From assembly GCF_905475395.1 (NCBI RefSeq), contig NC_058337.1, forward strand, positions 114,694,368-114,758,367: a stretch of DNA of 64,000 nucleotides, given 5' to 3'. This DNA comes from Chrysoperla carnea. Its lineage: Eukaryota; Arthropoda; Insecta; Neuroptera; Chrysopidae. The notes beneath the pieces are model-generated. The model worked only from the letters and a program-made list of their open reading frames with translations, ran no database searches and was not told the DNA's origin. The translations under genes were made by a program, and so were the position numbers. Positions 36,641 through 47,476 of this stretch are shown here, one piece after another (position 1 is the first letter of the stretch; every line of letters starts with the position of its first letter).

Positions 36641-36664
36641 TTACTTACATTTAAATGTAAGTAA
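36641..36664. repeat. 24-bp perfect palindrome
   Basis: TTACTTACATTT is followed directly by its reverse complement AAATGTAAGTAA. It has no spacer, so it could extrude as a cruciform or be the centre of a larger fold-back (partial complementarity of GGTCGACTT and AAGTCAACT outside it). Confidence 0.8.
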
Positions 36665-37229
36665 GTATGCATGTACTTATGTTAAGATTATAATAATACT
36701 TGAAGTCAACTCAACAACAGACAAGTAAGCTTGAAAGTAGTACACGCGCACACCATATGGTATGATCTGCAATGATAGTATATAGTAAGTATTCTTTATT
36801 GTTTTAAATAATGACGTATTTATTAACAATCAACTTTTACAAAAACAATCTTCAACATCCTCTGATCTATGTTAAATTATGTCTCAAAACGTAAGAATTA
36901 CTTGCATGAAAACCCTGTTGCCATTAAGAACGTAAGTGACTTAAAGAATGATCGCGATCTCCGAAATGTTTATCTGACATCACTCTATTTAGGAAGATGC
37001 AACTTTTTCTACCACCACTTTATCTCATCGAATTTGATATTCTCTGTTACTTGAATCTATAATGGAATCAAGTATCTAGAATAAGAAATGCACAAAAGAA
37101 AATCATGGTAATTAATATAAGTTTGATTCTGTCAATTCAGTTGGTTAATTTACAATGAAAACTTTGGAAAGAAATGATTTATTCCAAACTCTACCCGAAG
37201 CCAGCGGTTATCGTAGCCTAAATGCTCTA

Positions 37230-37305
37230 TTCTACTTGAAGTAAAAAGTATCTAAAAAGTAAAAAGTAGCATTTTACTTGAAGTAAAAAGTACTAAAAGT
37301 AGCTC
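37230..37305. repeat. AAGTAAAAAGTA-rich repeat
   Basis: TTACTTGAAGTAAAAAGTA occurs twice in 70 bp with AAAAGTA spacers. The palindromic TACTT-AAGTA core makes it a small self-complementary array. Confidence 0.7.
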
Positions 37306-40300
37306 TGTCTTTGTGGATAGAACTGCCGTTTACATCATCTATAGATCCTACAACAATCCAGCATTTGGGGTACCCTCCTCAGAGGATGAAAACTTTATTT
37401 TGCACCTGTAGAAGCCTTGATAAATCAGATACACTGTTTTATGAAGTATTGGGAATTTTTTTGATTGTCTTTTTGCGTGACCAAATAGCATTCCAAGAGT
37501 GTATTGAGTTGAGAAAGTTTAGATAATTAAGGAAGATGCAATTAAGTTTTTCAACGGGTATGCATTTCACATTTTAATTTTATTAAAAGAAATAAAATTT
37601 TCTTAATAGTCGTAAATATTGCTGAGATTTGTCGATCTATTCATGCATAAAAATATAATATGGCTTATTTATAAATAAGTGTGTTTCTATTTACGCCAGA
37701 GATATAAATAGATTGATCATAGATAGAATGGAAATCTAAATTAATAGCCATGTTTCAACAATTATTTTTTTAAATTCAATTAGGAGGTTTAAATTCCGAT
37801 TATAACCGATACTATCATGATGGTAGTAAACATCGAAGGTGATGAAAGCAGATCTTTCTTAAAGCACAATTCAGGCAGATCAATCTATTCCACTAGAAAC
37901 AGACTTGGTTTTACAAGGATCGATAATCACTTCCACCAGAAGGCAAATCAAAGATAATGATGAAACCAGGTCTTTTTGAAGACGCAATTCAGACAGGTAG
38001 CATCATTTCAGCGTCTATCTCACGAGATATAACGAAAAATATTAGTTAAAGTACACGAACGATTTATTAGTAAATACACTGTTTTAAAAATTAAAATAAG
38101 ATTCAAAAAGAAATCTCATAACTATTAATATTAAAACACATTCAAAAATACTGTTGCCATTTTTAACTACCCACATACTAGGCAGTCACATACCACAATT
38201 CGATACATACTCATATGTATTAAATATATTTATTGATCGACCTCCTCTCTTGTTATTGGTACATTTTTAATAGAATGATAAAAGTGATATGGTTATATTT
38301 CACATAAATATTACAACAAAAATAATTGCTTTTGCATTTTTAATTACTTCACTCCTATCGATGTGTGAGTGTACCTGCACCGGTAATTAAATTTTTTTTA
38401 TACTTCTATGGGTATAAGTATGAATGGTACAATATTAAATTACTACGACTATAAATCGAACGCATTTACCTTACATTATTAGTTCTATTCAAAGAACTCC
38501 TAGTCCAAAAGACGCACTATTTCAAAGTGAAAACAGCAAATAACAGTTATAAAATTGACCAGAAAGGCGTTTGTGTAGCAGAAGTTGTTTGGTGTTAACT
38601 ATCCTACTCGAGCAACTTGTTTAGATCTTTATTCCTGCGTGTCTCCGTGTAAGGGGTCATGGCAGTGTACCGATTGGAGTAATCTAATCGAAGTATACAG
38701 ATTATTCGATCGTAAATCATGTGTAACATTACTTTGAACACTTCTTTTAAAACTTACACTTTTGTTACAGCGGGGCCACCCTTATTTGCTGCTTTTAAAT
38801 GGACACTTTTTATATGCAGAGATGGTTCTCCTTATCTCTACCCTCCATATTTTGCAGTATTATTTGTGCACTGGAATATAGAGACTGAAACTATCTTTAT
38901 CCTACTGGCAGCGAGGAGACAAAGAAGGAAAGAGACGGGTGTTCATGTCTTTCTCGTACAACAGTCTAATTTGAAAGTGACTGACTATAAAGCTGTATGA
39001 TTGTACAGGACAGATATGTGACAAATGAACATAAGCAGAAGAGTTAGAAAGAAGCATGTATACCCGCCCGAATCATGCTGCACCGTCCTCACTTACCGCT
39101 CGTTGAGCGCTATAGGCAGTGAGCGTTCCACTCTCTCTATATTTCAGTGTGTTTGTATGACACAAAATTTCTAAATTATTTGTCTCTTTTTTTGGTTTTA
39201 TAGAATAATTTGAACCTTAATAAAGTCACTTCTGTTTAAGTCATTTATCTAATAGGCAAACGATATTTTTTTTTTTTTTTTTTTACTTATAGAAATTATT
39301 TTCTACTTTTTAGTCCAGCTTGTTACAAAAGCGTTTTTTTTTATAGTTTTTTTAAATTATTTATTCTCTTCTCCATAAATTCTAAAAAAGGGGACAACAA
39401 TTTTTTTCCTAAACACACTAAAATTCAAAAAGTCATCCATTTTACATCGAAAAAATTAAATCAAAGATTTGGATAAAATTCAATATCGTCTAAAGTAATC
39501 AAAAACAAAAAACATAAAAATTCACTCTATTGTTTGGATGGTTTCCAAGATTTGTCTGATATTATTTAAATTTCTCTAATTTTCATATCAATTCCGGTCA
39601 ATCATATTCACTGATATTTCTCGATTTTTCCGATAAGCGATTCACTCTGTATAGCAAATAAAATGTAATTATTTGATAATAATTTCTGCAGATTTGTTCG
39701 AAAACGAGCACCGAGTAAATGCAGTAAACTTAACCGCCCATAAGTGCCAGATTGCCACGGATCCCCACCTTATATTAATAAAAAAAGAAGTATCCAAATG
39801 CAATCGCCTTGAATTATTTCTTAACATTGCCAGTTCTTGCTCCAATACTTAAACATGATCCCAAAGTTTATCATAGAATTAAACCAATCTTTGCATGTAC
39901 TAATATTAGCCGTAATTGCTTTACGATAGTCATGAATAGAAAGCCAAGATACAAAATATCGTTCAATCTTAATCATTCAAGAAAGTAACAAAATTTTCTA
40001 ATAAAAATTGATCATAAAAATTATTGGTATATCACGCAAGGGGATTAGCAATCAATAGATAAAAATGGTGTCAGACAGTTTATGTTATTATTGATAAAAA
40101 TACACTAAGCAATAATTGCTTACATAAAATTTGCGTGCATTTTACGATCGAGTAATCTTTCAATAAAGAAATAATAAAACGCATCACTTTTACTTTTATC
40201 ATGATTATCTATTGTTTTCTATTACCTTTTTATCTTTTTCTAATTTATATTTCTATCTTCTATTAATTTAAGAATGAATTATTTTAAATATAATTATGTT

Positions 40301-40987
40301 AAGTTGGTTTCATACTAGTAGTAGATTATAACGCCAGATTCTTTAATTTTCGTGGGAGTAATCTTTGATTGTTCGTTAGAAAATATTACTTGATTTCAAG
40401 GTTTTTTTATGTTGCTTATAAAAATCAAGAAATTATCACAAAAAGAAAATGAAGCCACTGCCAGCCATCGTTTCCCGAAAGCACCTCCATTCTACCCCAA
40501 TTATTTTTTTTAAATTCGCAGTCGTTATAAAGTTACCGCAGACAGAAGAAGCAAATATTGACAAGTTCAAACAATTAATTGAAAGTTTAAACGAATTTTC
40601 TCAAAACTGTGCTTTCATTCATCATAAAATGAAACAGTTCAACCGATTTTTTCATTCAAAAAATAAAAAGAAATCATGACAATTGAAAAGTTCCACAGCA
40701 GTTTGTCAAAAAATCCAATTTTCAATATTTTCAACTGATTTAAGTCATTCCACGCATTTAGACTTCTATATTAAAATAACGTAGACTTATCAAATAAGCC
40801 AATCAGTCGAAATCGTGGAAGATTTGAGCGTTCTTTTTTTCGAGGCGCGTGGTACAACTTCCGTTCTAATGAAGATTTTTATTTGAAACTTGTTTTACAT
40901 AATCTTGAAATAATAATAAATAAATGATAAAAACGGCCAAGATGGCTTACATAGCGCATGGGTTCTACAACTCACATCCGATATTCT

Positions 40988-41255
40988 ATACAGTGTATTC
41001 ATTTCAAAAGTATCCACTTTTAATAACTCTTGACCTGGTGTGAATATTGTTTTTGTGAAAACAAGTCAAAAGTTAAAAAATGGTTTGAAATTTCAAAGTT
41101 CGAGTGGCGAAGGATGAAGGAATGAACCTAAAATTTTCTAGGTACCTTTTTTGAACTTCACCCTCGATATCTAGATCAACGTGTTTTCACTCAAAACAAT
41201 CACATCAGATTAAGAGTTGTTAAGGGTGGATACTTTTGAAATTAACACGCTGTAT
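40988..41255. mobile_element. MITE of about 268 bp with ~45-bp terminal inverted repeats
   Basis: The left arm reads TACAGTGTATTCATTTCAAA then AGTATCCACTTTTAATAACT. The right arm, reverse-complemented, reads TACAGCGTGTTAATTTCAAA then AGTATCCACCCTTAACAACT. There are about six mismatches in 40 bp. TA flanks both ends, consistent with Tc1/mariner-type insertion. The interior is non-coding. Confidence 0.88.
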
Positions 41256-41365
41256 AATTGCAGAATAGACTGAAGAAGAGTGGAGACCAACGTGAATACA
41301 TTCGATAATTTAAATCTATGCATTAAAAACGGATATATATATACATTTTATATATATACGTTTTA

Positions 41366-41440
41366 GATCAGGTGGCTCAAAGGCACAGTGCCTACCGATC
41401 AGAAAGTGATCGTAAGTTCGATTCTCACATATTTTACCCA
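41366..41440 (+). repeat. tRNA-like unit, probably a SINE head or tRNA pseudogene
   Basis: GGTGGCTCAAAGGC resembles an A box and AGTTCGATTCTCAC a B box, spaced about 40 bp apart as in a tRNA-derived promoter. I could not fold it into a proper cloverleaf with a matched acceptor stem, so it is not called as a tRNA gene. It differs in sequence from the SINE at 1567 and 59526. Confidence 0.5.
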
Positions 41441-42454
41441 CAAATTTCTCCCCTAGATGTGTATAGTAATGACTAAAAACAGTGCATTTGAAGTCCATTT
41501 ATCTTCGAAAGTAAATACATTTCATTTTAGTTTCAATTTTTAAAAACATTGTTCCTTTGCCCTACAAACTTTTCTACTGCAACAAGAATCATTCGATTAT
41601 AAGAATATCAACATTTTCTTGGATTAAAATTCGATTTTGTGAAGAAAAAAAAAGTTGATTATAAAATAGTGATCACTATTTTTGAAAAATTAGTGAAATT
41701 AATATAATTAAAAATGAATGCAAAAATGTAATGTTGTAATGAAGAATTTAAATTCCATTAAAAATACATTTATCGCATATAAATTATGATAATTTTAAAA
41801 ATAATATCGTTTTTTATATACATTTTTATTTTTGCAGTGACACTAAAACTATCACTAACTGTTGTAAGAATGTTTGTTGTATTTAGTGAAGTTTATTTTG
41901 AATTTTAATGACCTCAATTAAATAACCTTATTTACAATAACTATTTTTAAACGAAATCATTTAAAGTTTTGATTTTATTTATTTATTTTTTTTAAACAAA
42001 AAAATTTTAATTAGTCATTGAAAAATTGACAAATATATTTATTGTTAGTTGAAATTATTATAATAATTGGATCTCATTAAAATTTCTAAACTAATTTTAT
42101 AAATGAATTTATCATCTAAGAAAATCTAGGAATTTAACTAGTTTGAGAAAATAATAGGTTTATTATTCTATTCAGCTTTGATTTGAACATATATTGCAAT
42201 ATTTATCTTGCAAATTGAACTGTTACTTTGTCTTTAGAAGCGGATTTGCCCGAATCGCAGAAAAAGACTAGTGACGTCAACATTTATCTTGAAAATACTA
42301 TTGATGGCACGCGACACAATATATTCGGCTCGCCACCAATTACAAAGTTCACTATAAAATATTATATTATGAAAGAACGCGATTGTAGTAAATAAAAACT
42401 TTTGAGTTGATACATAAAGGTTCGCCATTCCTGGACTAGACCATTAGAAAAATG

Positions 42455-42560
42455 GTATTTAATATTAGATAGTTTGTTCATACATTCGAACAGTATTTCT
42501 TAAATAACAATGGTTTTTTACTATACATGTATTTATGCAACGGTTGTTGAAACCCAGTTT
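42455..42560. repeat. Dispersed repeat, copy 2 (pair with 16090-16215)
   Basis: CATTCGAACAGTATTTCTTA, AACAATGGTT and CGGTTGTTGAAACCCAGTTT align with the block at 16090-16215. It is in the same orientation, non-coding and diverged. Confidence 0.7.
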
Positions 42561-42959
42561 AATCCAATTATTTTAATTTTTTCTTAAAGCAAAGGTTGTC
42601 ACATTGCAAAATTAGTTTTCCGATATTCAAGAGATGACAACCATTTTCGCCTTCAGCCAAATTTTGCACTTTTAGTGGAACTAGCTTTTCCATGAATATC
42701 ACTTGTAATGTTAACTCAAAGTCATAGTATTTATTCATACAAGCATGGCATCTATTGGCGTCACTACTATCTGTTGGATAGTAAGAAAATCACAGTCTTA
42801 CTAAAAGATCGTTCAAACTTCATAGAATCCAATACCAATGTTTCCTAACCAGCATTACTTCGAAACACACCCTTAATGGCTGCTCTGGCATGCTATCATA
42901 GCAAATGTAAGATTGAGGCGTTTTTTCGACAAAACAAAGTTCGACAAAAAAGTTCATGA

Positions 42960-43410
42960 ACCCTAACTTTCTGCCGCGTAGTAAATAACCTCCTGACTCG
43001 TTGTGGAGCATTTTCTCTCCTAGGACATACATATTGCAGAACGGCCATTTTCGAGATAGAAAGGGGTGTAGAAATCTGGGGGAAAAAGTTGATCCTAATC
43101 GTCTGGAAGCAACGGTAAATCAAAGCATCCATTTTTTATAAAGCGGGAAAAATAGTGGCACACTTTACTTTGTGGCGGTTTTGGAGAGGTGGGGTTTAAG
43201 TCAAGTGCGATTTACCTGTTACAAAACGTACTTTTATGGAAAAATAGTGGCAGTCATCGCAAACTGGCAGTATGACAGTAATTTGAAATCAAGCGTGAGA
43301 GAATCCCGAAAATTGCTATAAATCAAAGCAAGTAAAAACTGAACAAAAATTCTGCCGCTTGGCAAATAACTTCCATAACGCCCGGACAAGTAGCATAATG
43401 CTGGCAGATA
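42960..43410. repeat. Old direct duplication, period about 380 bp
   Basis: TTCTGCCGCGTAGTAAATAA (near 42969) is echoed by TTCTGCCGCTTGGCAAATAA (near 43350), each followed by a CC-rich stretch and a (G/A)GCAT. GGTAAATCAAAGCA, ATAAATCAAAGCA and two GGAAAAATAGTGGCA copies (43144 and 43239) add further echoes. Overlapping minus-strand frames at 42820-43132 fall on this repeat and are not accepted as genes. Confidence 0.5.
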
Positions 43411-43905
43411 TTTTTCGATTTTCTTTCATGACAAACGTGTTTTTTTGGGAATAAACTCAAAAAAGTTAAGAAGAAGGAAACACAAATTTTCACTTGTCAT
43501 CAAAATTCATTTTAACACGATATTAGCAATATATATTTTTCATAGATTTACGTGACTCATTTCCAACGATGACTAAACGGTAATAAAATAGAAAATACCA
43601 TTCTATAAAATCGAAAACTAAAATCTAAGTAAAACTCTTAAAATAAACATTCTACAAGATAAAAAAAATCTACCATTACTTTCATCAATAAAAATACTGG
43701 ATAAAATTTATTAAAAATTTATACATAAAAATAAAAACTCTATTTTTGGTTTTATACAAGAAAATTTTATATAAAAGAAACATGGCTGCAAGGAAAATGA
43801 AAATCGAACAAGGTCATGTGTCTCATACTTTTCAGTCAGATTGTATGAATCATTTATTTTTTTTTATTATCATTTAAAAAAAAGTAAATAAATACCATAT
43901 ATGGT

Positions 43906-43915
43906 ATGACGTCAT
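43906..43915. promoter_or_regulatory. CRE-like palindrome ATGACGTCAT
   Basis: A full TGACGTCA consensus for CREB/ATF-type bZIP factors sits in profilin intron 1, next to a second palindrome, ACCATATATGGT. A single 8-bp match is expected by chance in a genome, so function is speculative. Confidence 0.25.
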
Positions 43916-44965
43916 ATTTGTCATTTTATTAAAATTGTCTATTCAAATATTCATCAGAATTGATTTTTTTAAATTAGTTTTTTGATGTTGTCTTTCTATT
44001 ATCAAGGATCATCCAACAATTAAAAAAAAAAAAGAATTTGAGTCATTATCGAATTTTAAGAAATTTTAGAATTTTTCAGTTGTTAGTCATTTAAGTAGTT
44101 TGAAAATTTTTACACGTAATTATCATGAATTTTATTTGTAAGGTAATGATTGATTCATCTGTTTTTATTAAATAATTAACATAAACATCCGGACGTGCGT
44201 TGGCAATACATATCAAGGCTGTGGACATTTGTCGATTGTCGATTGTCGATATAGAGTACGTTTTTCTAAACAGACATTTGTTAGAAATTACAAACTGTGT
44301 TAAAAAAAGATATGGCGTGTGTCGAATAGAGATGAGCAAAATTACTTTCGCTCTTACAATCATGGTCTTTTTTCACAAATTTTTCAAATCAAGGCCAAGA
44401 CCAATATAGATAGTATCACTTCGACAAGACCAATAATACCAAGACCCTATCTTTTCTTTACTCAAAAAAAAACCAGGAACTTGAATTTTGTGTCTTTTTA
44501 GCGACCCCAAAAGTTAAAACTAAAACTTTAAAAACCTTACGATTCTTTAGATTTTGGTTGCAACCTTGAAACCAAAAAAATAATTAACAAGTCAAAACTA
44601 TTGAATTAGACCTTCACCCAATTACCTTGTAATATTCTGATTAATTGCCAAATGACTTAAATAAGTTAATTACAAATTAAAAATACATAAATAGAAGAGA
44701 CAATATTAAAAATAAATCATCAATATCGTTTAAAATTAGATCAATAAATTTATTTATATAAAAACCACACATTCACATTCATCAATAATAATCAAACTGT
44801 AATCTTGAGAATTATATTGCGCACAAAAACCACAATTTGATTATTGAATTAAATATATATTTGTTTTATTGTTAATACAGGGTATCCCACACTCTCTGTT
44901 TAACGCACTATTCCTATAATACCCCAATACCTTAGAAGGGTTCACGAAAATAATAAAATAAATTT

Positions 44966-45475
44966 AAAACAAGTGAAAACAAACAGTTGACTGAGTTATT
45001 TGTTGAAATACCATGTATAGACAGTGTTGATTACTCTGTTACATTACACATACATATATGCCACACATATAACTGATATACCCATATAATACTACAATTT
45101 GCGCATAATGTGCGCTCTCACGGGTAAACAGTGATGTTTACGAAAAAATGTTTCAAACCAAAGTTGTTTATTTTTTATTTACATTTAAAATTTTGTTCTA
45201 TCTCTAACGGTTTACAAGATGTGTCCTACGGACCCAAGACCCAATTGACCTATGTTGCTCATTCACGAACTCGACCTCACTTTTAACGTCCCCAGCACGG
45301 TATAAAAATTTCAGTTTAATATCTCTTTTCGTTTTTGAGTAATCGTGATGACAGACGGACAGAACAACCGGAAATGGACTAATTAGGTGATTTTATGAAC
45401 ACATATACCAAACTTTGTTCATAGCATCAATATTTTTTATACCTTGGTATATTTCATATACATGGTATAAAAATC
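44966..45475 (-). repeat. Interspersed ~520-bp repeat family, copy B
   Basis: This is the reverse complement of the block at 3722-4270: AAACAAGTGAAAACAAACAG, CTCACGGGTAAACAGTGATG, CTACGGACCCAAGACCCAAT, CAACCGGAAATGGACTAATT and finally ATATACATGGTATAAAAA. It covers the whole family length and is diverged from copy A. Confidence 0.85.
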
Positions 45476-46628
45476 AAAAAACCCGATACAACAATCAGAC
45501 TCATTATTGGAAAGAATTGAGCCGGTTAAAATTTTTTTTTTCCTCCACTTTGTAAACTACTGAGCTTTCAGGATTTTCAAATTCAAGAATACACCAATTA
45601 TCATAGTTCGCCGACGGATCATTTTCATCTTAGGTCCTTTGTGGCGCTCTAAAGATCAAACGCGCTGTCTGATTTTAATGCTTCTTACGTCAATCTGAAT
45701 TTCTGTCACTCTAAAGAAATGATAAGGTCAACCTTAAGAAATAACAACTAAAGTCTGGAAAATAGCGATTGATAAGCGCCCATTTATTCATTTGTAGCTT
45801 CGCCGATTCTTTTGTAGCTTCTCAATTCTAACATCAATTTCCATCGATTTCCTATTTCAACAAATGCCCGGCTATTTAAGGTGTGCGAGAGTAACAATCT
45901 GTATATTTGTTGTATTGTTGTATGTTAAATGCATTATAATAGTGTTTCCAAGTAGATCAAGGACGATTCATAGCACCGCGACGCGACTATATTCAATACA
46001 TGTTATTGATATTGATACATACTGAGTGCGACCGACTACTTTACGTGAATTGTTTTTTTTATTCAATATTTATTTTATTTATTGGATATTGGTTAGTAAA
46101 ATTTTAATTTTTTTTTTGCTATTTTTAAGTAAATAAAATTCTCTAATTAAAATTCTTAATTAGCATACAAAAACAATAACAAAAAATATAAAAATATGAT
46201 CATGTAGTACGGCCGCTGAGTAAATTTTCCTGGCCGAATGTGATTATCCTGACTGAATTCGAAAACCAAGGTCGTTTTTGCGAAATTTAGAGGATTAATT
46301 TCTTATAAAGAATTTAACTGTTTTAACGCTGCCAGTCACGGTTTTTCAGCAATAATTTCTGCGGTTTTAACTTTGAAAGCGCATAATATTAGTCGTTAAA
46401 AGGAACCTCAGGAAATAATTTTTCAAAAATATTAATTAGAATAAAAGTTATTAAAAAATTTGCTTATTGCTCAGGTTTTAATGAAAATAGGAAACTCAAT
46501 GACGTCTGATTTTCAAGCTTTAGTATCAGATTGAGGATCGCAATTGGCTTTCCGAAATTACGATCGCGCAGTTAACAGTTAACACAACAAACAACCAGCT
46601 GTATATCAGGCGAAACGCAAATAATAAA

Positions 46629-46860
46629 TAAGTGAAAACAAACAGTTGACTGAGTTAATTGATGAAATACCATTTATAAAAGGTTTTGATAGTCACAGTC
46701 GTATAAATATGACACGATTGTGGTGTAACACACACATAACCGATATTCACATAAAATACATACTGTATAATGTTCGAGCCCAATTTGCGCCCTCACAGTA
46801 CAACAGCGATGTTAACGAAAAAAATGTTTCAAACAAAAGTTGTTTATTTTTTTATTTTAG
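46629..46860 (-). repeat. Interspersed repeat family, copy C (partial)
   Basis: AAGTGAAAACAAACAGTTGA then CTGAGTTAATTGATGAAATA match the start of copy B. The match continues to TTTCAAACAAAAGTTGTTTA and then stops, so about half the unit is missing. It lies only 1.2 kb from copy B in the same orientation. Confidence 0.8.
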
Positions 46861-47410
46861 AGGTTCTTGATTGTCTAATACGGTCGTATTGTCTGCATCT
46901 CTCTTGGTAAATATGATTTCCTTTAAATTCCCTGACTGCGATAAGAAGACTGATTCTTGATTGCTCAATGTGTGACTTAAAATGTTTTTGTATAACTATG
47001 TGAAAAGTTTCAAATTTTTTCGATTTCCTATAAAATTTTTTCGCTAAAAACTTAAATTTTGTATGACTTAAACCACCAAGAGTTAAAAAAGTAATGATAT
47101 TTTCAATCATTAATTCGTTTTTAAATAAAATAAAGACAATCAACAATTTAAGGGTCAATAACCTATTATGATATTATTATTAAAGATTGTGCTAATTGAT
47201 CTTAAGGCTATGTTATCTGACCTTATACAAAAAAAGTTAATAGTTATGGCTGCTTATTATCAAGTCTACTTACTTCAAAGTTGATTTTGTTTAATCATCT
47301 TATTGTATTGCCAAAATCAACAACAGGTTTGAGATAAAAATCAACAAATATTTAGAATTAAAAACATGATCAATTTTATTAGTAAAGGATGTCCCTCATA
47401 ACGAACGCAA

Positions 47411-47476
47411 CCTTTTTGTTAAATGATCAATAGGTACAGGGACAGCGCCCTTTTTGTTAAATGATCAATAGGTACA
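47411..47476. repeat. 38-bp tandem repeat, two copies
   Basis: CCTTTTTGTTAAATGATCAA then TAGGTACA occurs at 47411 and again at 47449 without a mismatch over 28 bp. The identity indicates a recent duplication. Confidence 0.9.

Noticed and set aside
38719-39000. 93-codon plus-strand open frame inside profilin intron 1
   Set aside because: No recognisable domain, atypical composition and no splice signals; length is unremarkable for chance.
42820-43132. Two overlapping minus-strand frames (70 and 78 codons)
   Set aside because: They overlap each other in different frames and lie on a duplicated non-coding repeat.
44878-44930. Possible transposon end ACAGGGTATCCCACACTCT
   Set aside because: Resembles a terminal repeat, but no inverted partner was found nearby.
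46844-47158. 104-codon minus-strand open frame
   Set aside because: It overlaps the edge of a dispersed repeat and encodes low-complexity hydrophobic/lysine sequence; no homology recognised.
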